Position numbers and translations under genes: made by a program
Shown here: positions 8,771 through 17,686 of the stretch, piece by piece
How the letters are laid out: each line of letters opens with the position of its first letter
Numbering within the stretch: the stretch's first letter is position 1
Origin: Bacteroidota bacterium
Lineage (GTDB): Bacteria; Bacteroidota; Bacteroidia; 2-12-FULL-35-15
Reading direction: 5' to 3'
DNA: 29,354 nucleotides
NCBI GenBank assembly: GCA_026391935.1
Contig: JAPLDC010000331.1
Coordinates: 1 to 29,354 of the forward strand
The notes under the pieces: generated by a model
What the model was told of the DNA's origin: nothing
What the model saw: only the letters and a program-made list of their open reading frames with translations
The model's database searches: none

Positions 8771-8800
8771 ACGTCATACAGAAATGTATGGCGTTTTTTT
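8771..8800 (+). terminator. Intrinsic terminator after the endonuclease I gene
   Basis: Arms 8771-8780 (ACGTCATACA) and 8785-8794 pair over 10 bp with one G-T wobble around a GAAA loop, followed by eight T. The T run overlaps the 3' end of the convergent hydrolase gene by two bases. Confidence 0.85.
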
Positions 8801-9584
8801 ATTTTATGAATTTCATTACTGTTTCAAAAAACTCTTTTGGTTTTTCAGCATGCAGCCAGTGACCGGCTCCGGCAATAGTTTCAATAACACTTCTTGGAAA
8901 AAGTTCCTTTATAGAATCGGTATCTTCATCCAGAATATAATCCGAATACTCCCCTCTCATAAATAAAGCCGGCACATCACAAATAACATCTTTAGGAGTA
9001 GCATCTCCAATATGAGTAACCTCCTGACCCACATTTTCAATCTGTTGAATGATCACTTTTAAATTAAATCGCCATGCCATTTCCGTTTCATCTATCCAAA
9101 AAATATTTTTCAATAAAAATTGTTTTGTTCCAAAATCAGAAATATATGTAGATAAAACTTCTTCAACTTCTTTTCTTGTTTTTACAACATTGAAATCAAC
9201 AGCTTGCAAACCTTCCATAACACCTTGATGATGCATTGGATAATATTTTGGTGCGATATCAGCAACAATTAATTTATCCAGATATTCTGGATGGTCAATA
9301 GCAAATTGCATCGCCGTTTTTCCACCCATTGAATGCCCAAGTATGATCACATTTTTTAATTGATGTTCTTTGATCAACTCAAATATATCTTCACTCATTG
9401 CTTTAAAATTCCAAATATCGCTATGCGGAGAAAGCCCGTGGTTACGTTGATCTACGGTATATACCTCAAAACCTCGTTCGGCAAATAACTTTGCATGTGT
9501 ATTCCAATTGTCACTTTGCCCGAATAGCCCGTGCAAAATTATCATTGGTTGCCCTTCTCCGAATTTCCTGTAAAATAATTTCAT
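8799..9584 (-). CDS. Alpha/beta hydrolase (YbfF-like esterase family)
   Basis: A 261-residue cytosolic alpha/beta hydrolase. The oxyanion stretch ILHGLFGQSDNW near residue 17, DQRNHGLSPHS near 45, the nucleophile elbow GHSMGG near 83, and the late acid and histidine (GEYSD, then GAGHWLHAEKP) complete a Ser-Asp-His triad. The pattern HGLFG / DQRNHG / GHSMGG is that of the YbfF acyl-esterase group; the physiological substrate is unknown. I start at the ATG at 9584 (MKLFYRKFG); a longer version would use a TTG at 9614 and adds ten residues not typical of the family. It follows pdxJ by 60 bp on the same strand and is probably cotranscribed. Confidence 0.87.
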   Translation of the reverse strand: MKLFYRKFGEGQPMIILHGLFGQSDNWNTHAKLFAERGFEVYTVDQRNHGLSPHSDIWNFKAMSEDIFELIKEHQLKNVIILGHSMGGKTAMQFAIDHPEYLDKLIVADIAPKYYPMHHQGVMEGLQAVDFNVVKTRKEVEEVLSTYISDFGTKQFLLKNIFWIDETEMAWRFNLKVIIQQIENVGQEVTHIGDATPKDVICDVPALFMRGEYSDYILDEDTDSIKELFPRSVIETIAGAGHWLHAEKPKEFFETVMKFIK

Positions 9585-9644
9585 AAAAAAATTTATTCCG
9601 CTTCCCTTCTCCAATTAAAGAATTTGTCTGAAGGACGGATGAGG

Positions 9645-10364
9645 TTATTTTAATTCTCTTAAATAAAGTTGAATTGTATTTTCCAAACCAAAATACAATG
9701 CATCCGAAATCAATGCATGACCAATAGAAACTTCTAAAAGACCTTCGATGTTCTTTGCAAAAAAATTTAAATTCTGAAGATTCAGATCATGCCCCGCATT
9801 TATTCCTAACCCTAGTTCATTCGCTCGCTTTGCGGCAGCGACAAATGGAGCGATGGCTTTTTCCCTGTTATCAGAATAACATTTTGCATAATTTTCGGTA
9901 TACAATTCTATTCTGTCGGCACCGGTTTCCAATGCACCTTCAATCATTTTTATATCCGCGTCCACAAAAACAGAAGTACGTATCCCTGCATTTTTAAATA
10001 CTGAAATTATTTCTGTTAAATATTTTTTATGTGTGATCGTATCCCATCCATGATCCGAAGTCAGCTGTCCTAAACCATCAGGAACCAATGTAACCTGAGC
10101 AGGTTTATTTTCAAGCACGAGATCTACGAACTTCTTCTCTTTCGGATTTCCTTCAATATTAAATTCAGTATGGAGTAGTGACTTCAAATCTTTCACATCC
10201 TTATACCGGATGTGGCGCTCATCGGGTCGGGGATGAACTGTGATACCTTGTGCACCAAATCGTTCACAATCCATTGCTACCGTCAAGAGATCAGGAGTAT
10301 TTCCGCCTCTTGAATTGCGAATTGTCGCAATTTTATTGATATTTACACTTAACTTTGTGTTCAT
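9645..10364 (-). CDS. pdxJ: Pyridoxine 5'-phosphate synthase
   Basis: A 239-residue full-length PdxJ. The enzyme condenses 3-amino-2-oxopropyl phosphate with 1-deoxy-D-xylulose 5-phosphate to form pyridoxine 5'-phosphate, the ring-closing step of vitamin B6 synthesis. Typical motifs are LSVNINKIATIRNSRGG at the N-terminus, GITVHPRPDERHI near residue 40, FNIEGNP near 69, LVPDG near 93, and GINAGHDLN and GHALISDAL toward the C-terminus. The start is the ATG at 10364. Its substrate deoxyxylulose phosphate is made by Dxs, encoded at 25667-27598. The gene is divergent from the CBS-domain gene, and an alpha/beta hydrolase follows it. Confidence 0.96.
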   Translation of the reverse strand: MNTKLSVNINKIATIRNSRGGNTPDLLTVAMDCERFGAQGITVHPRPDERHIRYKDVKDLKSLLHTEFNIEGNPKEKKFVDLVLENKPAQVTLVPDGLGQLTSDHGWDTITHKKYLTEIISVFKNAGIRTSVFVDADIKMIEGALETGADRIELYTENYAKCYSDNREKAIAPFVAAAKRANELGLGINAGHDLNLQNLNFFAKNIEGLLEVSIGHALISDALYFGLENTIQLYLRELK

Positions 10365-10379
10365 AAATCGTAAAATAAA

Positions 10380-10407
10380 TTGCTAAGCTAAAAAATTAGT
10401 AAGTTTG
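10380..10407 (+). promoter_or_regulatory. Promoter for the CBS protein / nadK cluster
   Basis: TTG at 10380-10382, a 17-nt spacer and TAAGTTTG at 10400-10407 match the Bacteroidota promoter, at the short end of the spacing range. The start codon at 10477 is about 70 nt downstream. Confidence 0.6.
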
Positions 10408-10476
10408 TGTAATAAGATTGACCATTAATTGTTTTAAATATACGAAACAATTAATACATATTGAGAGATAATAAAC

Positions 10477-11139
10477 ATGTTAGCAAAAGATCTAATAACA
10501 GACGAAATACCTCCACTGAAAACCTCAGACACCGGATTAATGGCAATTAACTGGATGGATGAGTTCAAGGTTTCGCAACTGCCGATTGTAAATAAACACG
10601 AATATCTGGGACTTATTTCCGATACAGATATACTGGATCATAATATTACAAATGAAGAATTGGGGAAAAATAAACTTTCTTTACTCCGGCCATTTGTTTT
10701 TGAAGGTCAGCATATTTATGAAGTAATTAAAATGGTTTCAAGCATGAAACTTTCTGTATTACCCGTATTAAATGAACATCAACATTATGTTGGATTAATT
10801 CCTACTTCGTCTTTAATTCATCAGTTTGCTACACTTGCAGCAACGCGGGAACCAGGTGGCATCATTGTATTAGAAATGAATGTGCATGATTATTCATTAA
10901 CTCAAATTGCGCAAATAGTAGAAGGAAATGATGGCAAAATTTTAAGTTGTTATGTAAATTCTCTTGCCGATTCTACTAAAATTGAAGTCACTCTTAAGCT
11001 AAATAAAGAAGATCTTTCAGGAATATTACAAACATTTTATCGATACAATTATGTCGTGAAAGCATCCTTTCAACAAAGTGAGTTTTCTGATGATATGAAA
11101 AACCGTTTTGATTCTTTTATGAATTATATAAATATTTAA
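10477..11139 (+). CDS. CBS-domain pair protein with C-terminal ACT-like domain
   Basis: A 220-residue soluble protein. Two CBS motifs are visible: residues about 8-60 (MAINWMDEFKVSQLPIVN, then YLGLISDTDILD) and about 70-125 (VIKMVSSMKLSVLPVLNE, then YVGLIPTSSLI). CBS pairs bind adenosine-containing ligands and act as sensors. Residues about 133-210 look like an ACT-type domain (GGIIVLEMNVHDYSLTQIAQ). No catalytic domain is present. In Bacteroidota a gene of this kind typically lies directly before nadK, as here (57 bp), which suggests a link to nucleotide or NAD status; this is inference. Confidence 0.82.
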   Translation: MLAKDLITDEIPPLKTSDTGLMAINWMDEFKVSQLPIVNKHEYLGLISDTDILDHNITNEELGKNKLSLLRPFVFEGQHIYEVIKMVSSMKLSVLPVLNEHQHYVGLIPTSSLIHQFATLAATREPGGIIVLEMNVHDYSLTQIAQIVEGNDGKILSCYVNSLADSTKIEVTLKLNKEDLSGILQTFYRYNYVVKASFQQSEFSDDMKNRFDSFMNYINI

Positions 11140-11196
11140 TTACCTAACTGTAAGGGTATTAATTTAATTTCTACATTTTCATACTAATTTAATAAC

Positions 11197-12075
11197 ATGC
11201 GAATAGCTATTTACGGTCGCTCAACAAATGACAATACTTCCGAGTATATTCAAAAGCTATTTCATAAACTCAACGAATACAAAACCGAGATAATAGTTTT
11301 TGAACCTTTTTATAATTTCATTAAACAAAAACTAGAAATAGTTGGAAATATCAAAACGTTTTCTTCCTATTCTGATTTGCCTGGTAAAGTAGATGTTGTC
11401 CTTAGCCTAGGAGGAGATGGAACATTTCTTGAAACATTGAATTTTGTAAGAAATTCAGGAATTCCAATTTTAGGGATAAATACCGGAAGATTGGGCTTTT
11501 TGGCGAATGTTGCCAAATCTGAAATAAATACAGCAATTGAAGCAATTGCCGAAAAAAGATACAGTATCGAAAAACGTTCTTTACTTAGTGTTTCTGGCCC
11601 TAAGGGTATTTTTGGAGATGTCAATTATGGTTTAAATGAACTGACTGTGCTCAAAAAAGATACTTCAGCCATGATCACAATTAATGCGTTCATAAATGGC
11701 AATTATCTGAATTCCTATTTTGCAGACGGACTTATCATTGCAACGCCCACAGGATCAACCGCTTACTCATTAAGTTGCGGAGGCCCGTTAGTGATGCCCG
11801 GCTCCGAAAATTTTGTCATAACTCCTATTGCACCTCATAATTTAAATGTCCGACCTTTGGTCATTTCAGATAATAATATCATCACTTTAAAGGTGGAAGG
11901 TAGAAGCCCTAACTTCCTTGTAACGCTTGATTCAAAAAGCGAAGTGATCGAATCCAATATCGAGCTAACTATCAAAAAAGCAGATTTTTCTATCAACCTA
12001 ATCATTCTGGAAAATCAAAGCTTTTTCTCGACTATGAGAAACAAGCTGCTGTGGGGTTTAGACAAGCGCAATTAA
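11197..12075 (+). CDS. nadK: NAD kinase
   Basis: A 292-residue ATP-NAD kinase that phosphorylates NAD to NADP in the cytosol. The family signature GGDGT is at residues 72-76 with the catalytic aspartate at 74. It is followed by GINTGRLGFLANV, the NE motif (NELTVLK) and the glycine-rich ADGLIIATPTGSTAYSLS, where NAD binds. Length and motif spacing are normal. It stands between the CBS protein and porG, the usual Bacteroidota arrangement. The promoter is not obvious; TACATTTT just upstream is one base off the consensus and lacks a TTG box, so cotranscription with the CBS gene is likely. Confidence 0.96.
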   Translation: MRIAIYGRSTNDNTSEYIQKLFHKLNEYKTEIIVFEPFYNFIKQKLEIVGNIKTFSSYSDLPGKVDVVLSLGGDGTFLETLNFVRNSGIPILGINTGRLGFLANVAKSEINTAIEAIAEKRYSIEKRSLLSVSGPKGIFGDVNYGLNELTVLKKDTSAMITINAFINGNYLNSYFADGLIIATPTGSTAYSLSCGGPLVMPGSENFVITPIAPHNLNVRPLVISDNNIITLKVEGRSPNFLVTLDSKSEVIESNIELTIKKADFSINLIILENQSFFSTMRNKLLWGLDKRN

Positions 12076-12110
12076 CTAATTTTAACAGGTTCAAATAAGC
12101 AAAAATCTAC

Positions 12111-12118
12111 TATATTTG
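12111..12118 (+). promoter_or_regulatory. Probable -7 box for porG
   Basis: TATATTTG at 12111-12118 fits TAnnTTTG exactly. The upstream box is weak (TTC at 12090-12092, 18-nt spacer). The GTG start of porG is 65 nt downstream. Confidence 0.5.
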
Positions 12119-12183
12119 CCTTCCCCTGCAAAAAATGCAATAAAAACCCATTTTTCGAGTTATTAAAAGGGAACATAAAAATC

Positions 12184-13026
12184 GTGAAAAAACATAATTT
12201 AATTCTTCTTTTCACTCTATTGATAAGCCTTTTAGGCCAAGCGCAACGACATAAAAAAAGCGCAGAAATTGGCGTATTTTTAGGTGGCTGCTATTATATT
12301 GGCGAATTAAATCCAACTGCTCACTTTAATCAATTCACGAAACCTGCCGGAGGCTTCGTTTTTCGCTACAATATCAATCCCCGACTTGCCGGAAGAATGA
12401 ACTTCTTATTTGGCAGCATTGAAGGTCATGACTCTTTTTCCAATTCACCTGCAGCTCAACAACGCAATCTGAGTTTCAAATCTCCTATCAACGAATTGTC
12501 CGCGCAACTGGAATTCAATTTTCTTGATTATCAAATTGGAAATGAGAAATATAAATTCTCTCCATATCTCTTTTTTGGACTTGCTGGATTTAAATTTAAT
12601 CCGCAAGGACAACTGAATAATAATTGGGTAGCATTGCAGCCTTTAGGTACAGAAGGCCAAGGCCTTGAAGGCGGAGCATCCAAAAAAAAATATAAATTAA
12701 TCCAGATGTCTATTCCATTTGGTGTTGGAGCAAAAGCGAACCTATCGAAGAATATTGGAATCTCATTTGAATGGGGCATGCGTAAAACATTCACTGATTA
12801 TTTGGATGATGTAAGTAAAAAATATTATGACCCCTTAATTTTAGCTTCCGCCCGAGGTGGTACAGCTGCAGTAATGTCTGATCCAAGTATAGGAACCGAT
12901 CCGGCATACCGCAATACTGGCCGACAAAGAGGAAACCCTACAAACAAAGATTGGTACTCTTTTGCAGGAATTGCGCTGACAATAAAACTGAAAGAAAAAA
13001 GGGAAAAGTGTCCGGGAGTGCAATAA
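12184..13026 (+). CDS. porG: Type IX secretion system outer-membrane protein PorG (DUF6089 family)
   Basis: A 280-residue protein with a signal peptide (ends LLGQAQ, residues 1-20) and an eight-strand-type outer-membrane barrel of the DUF6089 family: AEIGVFLGGCYYIGELNP at the N-terminus, then SPYLFFGLAGFKFNPQG, IPFGVGAKANLSKNIGISFEWGMRKTFTDYLDDVS, and a final SFAGIALTIKL strand. In Porphyromonas gingivalis the member of this family encoded next to uppS and bamA is PorG, a T9SS component associated with the PorK-PorN ring. The same order is seen here, and three likely T9SS cargo genes lie in the window. The start is GTG at 12184; no in-frame ATG fits the signal peptide. It is followed by an intrinsic terminator, so uppS downstream probably has its own promoter. 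Confidence 0.82.
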   Translation: MKKHNLILLFTLLISLLGQAQRHKKSAEIGVFLGGCYYIGELNPTAHFNQFTKPAGGFVFRYNINPRLAGRMNFLFGSIEGHDSFSNSPAAQQRNLSFKSPINELSAQLEFNFLDYQIGNEKYKFSPYLFFGLAGFKFNPQGQLNNNWVALQPLGTEGQGLEGGASKKKYKLIQMSIPFGVGAKANLSKNIGISFEWGMRKTFTDYLDDVSKKYYDPLILASARGGTAAVMSDPSIGTDPAYRNTGRQRGNPTNKDWYSFAGIALTIKLKEKREKCPGVQ

Positions 13027-13049
13027 AGTAACAAAACCAAGGTAGAAAA

Positions 13050-13077
13050 CGTTCTGCAATGCAGAACGATTTTTATT
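13050..13077 (+). terminator. Intrinsic terminator after porG
   Basis: Perfect 8-bp stem CGTTCTGC (13050-13057) with 13061-13068, 3-base loop, followed by ATTTTTATTT. It separates porG from the uppS-bamA segment. Confidence 0.75.
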
Positions 13078-13226
13078 TATAATAACCGATTAAGAATAAA
13101 AAATATAAACCAAAAATAAAACGATCGAAGATCGTGTTAACAAAAAAGATCTCTTTTTAATATGAGGTCAAATTGACTAAGGTTTTCAATAGTGAATTCC
13201 ACAAAAGAAAACGAGTCGCTTTAAAA

Positions 13227-13779
13227 ATGGATTTAAAAGAAAAAATAAACCTTGAAAAATTGCCGCAACACATTGCTATCATCATGGATGGCAACGGAAG
13301 GTGGGCAAAACAACATGGTGAACCACGTATATTTGAATTTAAAAAGTCTTCCCGAAGACTGCTACAATGAATTATACGAAGCAATCGAGAAAACAAAAAA
13401 TAATGATCGCACAACATTAGTGCTGGCATTAAGCTACAGCTCGCGTTGGGAAATTACAAATGCGATTACAAATATTGCAAAACAAATAGAGAACAAAACA
13501 CTTCGTTCAACAGAAATTTCTGAGGATATCATTACTGCAAATTTGTGTACCGCCGAAATTCCTGATCCAGAACTAATGATCCGAACGAGCGGAGAACATC
13601 GCATTAGCAATTTTTTATTATGGCAGTTAGCCTATTCTGAGCTTTATTTTACGGAAAAGCTATGGCCCGATTTTAGAAAAAACGATTTTTATGAGGCAAT
13701 AGTGGATTACCAAAACCGTGAACGCAGATTTGGAAAAACGAGTGAACAGTTAAATCAAAATAATACCGCAGGTCTTTGA
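13227..13779 (+). pseudogene. uppS: Undecaprenyl diphosphate synthase, internally deleted and out of frame
   Basis: UppS elongates farnesyl diphosphate with eight isopentenyl units to make the lipid carrier of cell-wall synthesis and is normally essential. From the ATG at 13227 the frame reads the N-terminus correctly (LPQHIAIIMDGNGRWAKQHG, then EPRIF; catalytic Asp present) and then stops at 13370. In the +1 frame the C-terminal half is intact from LKSLPEDCYNEL to RERRFGKTSEQ, with PDPELMIRTSGEHRISNFLL. By comparison with family members of about 245 residues, roughly 65-70 residues are absent between them, including the GHxxG and LYAFSTENW region, and the missing length is not a multiple of three. 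The join falls near 13337-13341. No other damage is visible. The gene would be inactive as written. Confidence 0.9.
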
Positions 13780-13824
13780 TCTGTGTTTAACAACAGCCTG
13801 AAAAACTGTTATACAAAATATAAT

Positions 13825-16383
13825 ATGTACAAAAAAATTAGAATTCTTTTCTTTCTTTCATTGGTTGCCTTTTCTGTGAATGCACAGGAAGTAGTCAAAC
13901 TTGGAGGTGATTCAACAGATATTGATTTTTCCGTTCCTAAAGAATATAAAATTGGTGGCGTAATTGTAAAAGGAGCTGACCACCTTGATCAAGGAGTGCT
14001 TGTGTTGCTTTCAGGTTTAGCAAAAGATGAAAAAGTACAGGTACCCGGAGAAAAATTTTCCACAGCAATTTCAAACTTATGGAAACAGGGCTTATTTGAA
14101 GACGTTAAAATTACAGGAAGAGTGCAAGGAGAAAACATTTTTGTAACAATAACTGTTGTTGAACGGCCCCGCCTAAATAAATTTTCTTTAAAAGGAATGA
14201 CGAAAAGTGACGCGGATGATCTTCGTGAAAAAATAAAATTATACAAAGGAGTTGTTGTGACAGACCGCTTAGTAGCTGCAACCTCATCAAAAATAAAAGA
14301 CTTCTTTGTTACAAAAGGATACATGGATGTGAAGGTGGATATTAAACAGGAAAAAGTTGAAAAAGCAGATAACCAGGTAATTCTGGCGATCAGTGTAGAT
14401 AAGGGAAGCATGATCCGAATTAAGGATATTAATCTTGTAGGTACCGGTAGCATCCAAATGTGGAAACTACGAAGAACCTTTGATGAAACAAAACGCAGAT
14501 TCTGGTGGAATCCCTTCAACTCAGGAAAATTTGATGAGGATAATTATGAAAAAGATAAAAAAGCTTTGATCACTAAATACAATGAAAAGGGATTCAGAGA
14601 TGCAAAAATTACAAAAGATTCGATTTACAGAACTCCAGGATTTAAAAAACGAATCAGCATCGACATTGTAATTTCTGAAGGCAATAAGTATTATTTCCGA
14701 AATGTAAATTGGGTAGGAAATAGTAAATATACTGCAAAAACATTAGCTGAAGTTTTTGGAATTAAAAAAGGAGATGTATATGATCAAGGCGAGTTAGATC
14801 AGAAATTATTCATGAATCCGAATGGAAACGATATCAGCTCCCTTTACATGGATGAAGGATATTTATTTTTCAACGTTAATCCTGTTGAAACAATGGTTTC
14901 AGGTGATTCGATCGATCTTGAAATGCGAATATATGAAGGCAAACAAGCTACGATCAATAAGATCAGCATTGTTGGAAATACAAAAACGAATGACCGTGTT
15001 ATTTTACGTGAGATCAGAACGAAGCCAGGGCAGCTGTTTCGCAGATCCGATGTCATCCGTTCACAACGAGAGCTTTCACAATTAGGATATTTTGATCCTG
15101 AGAAAATGAATGTAACTCCTACTCCAAATCAAGCTACAGGAACAGTAGACATCGAATATACTGTTGAAGAAAAGCCTTCTGACCAAATCGAATTATCAGG
15201 TGGATATGGCGGAGGACGAGTTGTTGGGACATTAGGTGTATCGTTCAATAATTTTTCGGGAAGGAATTTTTTCAAAAAATCTGCTTGGCGACCATTGCCA
15301 TCAGGTGATGGACAGCGTTTAAGTGTCAGAGCACAATCAAATGGATTGTATTTTCAGTCGTATAATATTTCCTTTACAGAACCGTGGCTTGGAGGAAAAA
15401 AACCAAACTCTTTAAGTGTAACGGCATACTATTCTGTTCAAACAAACGGACAAAAGAAAACAATCACCAGCAATGGCGAAAAAATTGAAAACCCTTTGCG
15501 TCAATCACTTGATATTTTCGGTGTATCACTTGGTTTGGGAAAAAGGATGAAACGCCCGGATGATTATTTCACATTATACCAAGAGTTAAATTATCAGTAT
15601 TATACCTTGAATAACTTCAATTCAATCTTTACGTTTAGTAAAGGCTATTCAAACAACATTTATTATAAGGCAACGATTCAACGAAACAACATCGACAAAC
15701 CAATTTTTGAAACTCGTGGTTCTCAAATATCTTTAACAGGACAATGGACCCCACCATATTCATTGTTCGATAATAAAGATTATGCCAGTTCTGCAATGAC
15801 AGATCAGGAAAGGTATAAATTCGTAGAATATCAAAAATATAAATTTACGACCGCCTTTTATACACCGATAACTAATAAACGAGGGGAAGATGGAAAAGAG
15901 GCACGTAATTTGATTCTTAAAACATCAGCAGGGTTCGGTTTCCTAACTTCATACAATAACAAAGTAGGTATTTCGCCTTTTGAACGCTTTTATTTGGGAG
16001 GTAGCGGTTTAACCGGATTTGCATTGGATGGAAGAGAAATTATTGCTTTAAGAGGATATGATGATCAATCATTATCACCACAGACAGGTGCAGCATTTAT
16101 TACTAAATATTCGGCAGAATTAAGATTTCCGGTGACATTAAATCCTCAGGCAACAATTTATGTTCTCGGATTTGCAGAAGCAGGAAATTCATGGCAAAAG
16201 GCTAAACAGTTTGACCCTTTTAATGTATACCGCTCTGCAGGAGTTGGAATTAGAGTATTTTTGCCGATGTTCGGGTTATTAGGATTTGACTATGGCTGGA
16301 GACTGGATAATGTTCCGTCAAATCTAGGAATGCAAAAAGGGCAATTCCACTTCACCATCGGAGCCTCTATTGGAGAATTATAA
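13825..16383 (+). CDS. bamA: Outer-membrane protein assembly factor BamA
   Basis: An 852-residue Omp85-family insertase that folds beta-barrel proteins into the outer membrane. The start is the ATG at 13825 (MYKKIRILFFLSLVAFSVNAQ signal peptide); a GTG at 13783 would add 14 unlikely residues. POTRA repeats occupy residues about 40-440 (IGGVIVKGADHLDQGVL, KFSLKGMTKSDADDL, RIKDINLVGTGSI, FRNVNWVGNSKYT, TINKISIVGNTKTNDRVI). The barrel follows, with SGGYGGG at its beginning, the conserved loop-6 motif LRGYDD near residue 745, and a last strand ending QFHFTIGASIGEL. It lies 45 bp after the broken uppS and before two ompH-type chaperone genes, a standard Bacteroidota order. Confidence 0.96.
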   Translation: MYKKIRILFFLSLVAFSVNAQEVVKLGGDSTDIDFSVPKEYKIGGVIVKGADHLDQGVLVLLSGLAKDEKVQVPGEKFSTAISNLWKQGLFEDVKITGRVQGENIFVTITVVERPRLNKFSLKGMTKSDADDLREKIKLYKGVVVTDRLVAATSSKIKDFFVTKGYMDVKVDIKQEKVEKADNQVILAISVDKGSMIRIKDINLVGTGSIQMWKLRRTFDETKRRFWWNPFNSGKFDEDNYEKDKKALITKYNEKGFRDAKITKDSIYRTPGFKKRISIDIVISEGNKYYFRNVNWVGNSKYTAKTLAEVFGIKKGDVYDQGELDQKLFMNPNGNDISSLYMDEGYLFFNVNPVETMVSGDSIDLEMRIYEGKQATINKISIVGNTKTNDRVILREIRTKPGQLFRRSDVIRSQRELSQLGYFDPEKMNVTPTPNQATGTVDIEYTVEEKPSDQIELSGGYGGGRVVGTLGVSFNNFSGRNFFKKSAWRPLPSGDGQRLSVRAQSNGLYFQSYNISFTEPWLGGKKPNSLSVTAYYSVQTNGQKKTITSNGEKIENPLRQSLDIFGVSLGLGKRMKRPDDYFTLYQELNYQYYTLNNFNSIFTFSKGYSNNIYYKATIQRNNIDKPIFETRGSQISLTGQWTPPYSLFDNKDYASSAMTDQERYKFVEYQKYKFTTAFYTPITNKRGEDGKEARNLILKTSAGFGFLTSYNNKVGISPFERFYLGGSGLTGFALDGREIIALRGYDDQSLSPQTGAAFITKYSAELRFPVTLNPQATIYVLGFAEAGNSWQKAKQFDPFNVYRSAGVGIRVFLPMFGLLGFDYGWRLDNVPSNLGMQKGQFHFTIGASIGEL

Positions 16384-16485
16384 TAAATTACTAAATTCGC
16401 AGCGTCATAAGGGCAAATGTGGATCACAAAAATAAATGACAATGAAATGCGCAGCATTCATAAATACCATAAAAAACTAGAAAGC

Positions 16486-17049
16486 ATGTGTAAAAAACTA
16501 ATCTTAACACTAAGCATTGTGCTTGTAGCAAGCATTGCTTCATTTGGACAAAAATTTGCCTATGTAGATACTGAATATATTTTAGGGCAAATACCGGAAT
16601 ACAAAGCCGCTCAAGCTGAATTGGATAAGACATCCATTCAATGGCAAAAGGAAATTGAAGCAAAGTATGCCGAAATTGATAAAATGTATAAAGCATATCA
16701 GGCAGAACAAATTTTGCTGACAGAGGATATGAAAAAGAAACGTGAAGCTGATATTGTTGCAAAAGAAAAAGAAGCAAAAGATCTGCAAAAACAACGCTTT
16801 GGAGTGGATGGCGAATTATTCAAAAAACGTCAGGAATTGGTTAAACCTATTCAGGATAAAGTTTTTAACGCTGTAAAAGCTGTTGCCGAAAAAGGAGCTT
16901 ATTCAATTATTTTCGATAAATCAAGTGACATTACAATGTTGTATGCTAGTTCAAAATTAGATAAGAGTGACGATGTTTTAACTCAATTAGGGTATAAAGC
17001 TGGCGGCGGAACTAAAACAACTACAGGGACAACAAAAAAACAAAACTAA
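16486..17049 (+). CDS. OmpH/Skp-family periplasmic chaperone 1
   Basis: A 187-residue exported protein: signal peptide MCKKLILTLSIVLVASIASFGQ, then the OmpH opening KFAYVDTEYILGQIPEYKAAQ, a long charged coiled coil (residues about 40-120, rich in K, E and Q), the returning strand YSIIFDKSSDITMLYAS, and a Thr/Lys-rich tail. Skp-like chaperones form trimers that hold unfolded outer-membrane proteins in the periplasm for BamA. I start at the ATG at 16486, because the upstream in-frame ATGs (16417 region) place a charged stretch before the signal peptide. It follows bamA by 102 bp and precedes a paralogue. Confidence 0.92.
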   Translation: MCKKLILTLSIVLVASIASFGQKFAYVDTEYILGQIPEYKAAQAELDKTSIQWQKEIEAKYAEIDKMYKAYQAEQILLTEDMKKKREADIVAKEKEAKDLQKQRFGVDGELFKKRQELVKPIQDKVFNAVKAVAEKGAYSIIFDKSSDITMLYASSKLDKSDDVLTQLGYKAGGGTKTTTGTTKKQN

Positions 17050-17096
17050 TTCTATATTAAATTAAAAAATAAATTAAAAACCAAAAATCAAATACT

Positions 17097-17645
17097 ATGA
17101 AGAATATTTTTAAAATAGCAGTTGTTGGGGTAGCACTAGTGATTTGCTCGTTTTCTGCAACAGCGCAAAAAATTGCCCACGTTAATTTGGATTCATTAAT
17201 TACATTGATGCCTGAATCTAAAGTGGCTCAGCAGTCCGTTCAGGATTATGCAAAACAATTAGAATTGCAAGTAACTGCAATGCAAACAGAATTGCAGACA
17301 AAATATGAAGCTTTTCAAAAAGATTCACCGAACATGGCTCCGATCGTAAAAGATTCAAAAGAAAAAGAATTAAATGATCTTAACCAACGTATCACTGATT
17401 TCCAACAACAAGCACAAACTGATTATCAAAAGAAAAGCACTGAGCTTTCTAAACCGGTTTATGAAAAAGCTAAAAAAGCAATTGATGTTGTTGCAAAAGA
17501 AAACGGGTACAAATATGTTTTAGATACAAGTACAGGATTAGTTTTATATAGCGAGCCAACGGATGATATCATCGCATTGGTGATCAAAAAATTAGGAATA
17601 ACAATTCCTCCTGCTTCTACTACAATAGCACCTCCAAAGAAATAA
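17097..17645 (+). CDS. OmpH/Skp-family periplasmic chaperone 2
   Basis: A 182-residue paralogue of the preceding gene. Signal peptide to about residue 24 (VICSFSATAQ), then KIAHVNLDSLITLMPESKVAQQ, a Q-rich coiled coil (residues about 45-120), the closing strand YKYVLDTSTGLVLYSEPTDD and a Pro/Thr-rich tail ending PPKK. The two copies share the fold and ends but differ widely in the coiled coil, so they may serve different clients or form mixed trimers. It begins 47 bp after the first copy. The damaged murI gene follows. Confidence 0.92.
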   Translation: MKNIFKIAVVGVALVICSFSATAQKIAHVNLDSLITLMPESKVAQQSVQDYAKQLELQVTAMQTELQTKYEAFQKDSPNMAPIVKDSKEKELNDLNQRITDFQQQAQTDYQKKSTELSKPVYEKAKKAIDVVAKENGYKYVLDTSTGLVLYSEPTDDIIALVIKKLGITIPPASTTIAPPKK

Positions 17646-17686
17646 CATATTATTTTACAGTACACTTTCTAAAGCCCCGGGTATAA

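Noticed and set aside
13330..13380. Programmed ribosomal frameshift joining the two uppS frames at the run TTTAAAAAG.
   Set aside because: The downstream part is in the +1 frame, so a -1 slip would not restore it, and the conserved central block of the enzyme is absent from the DNA in any frame.
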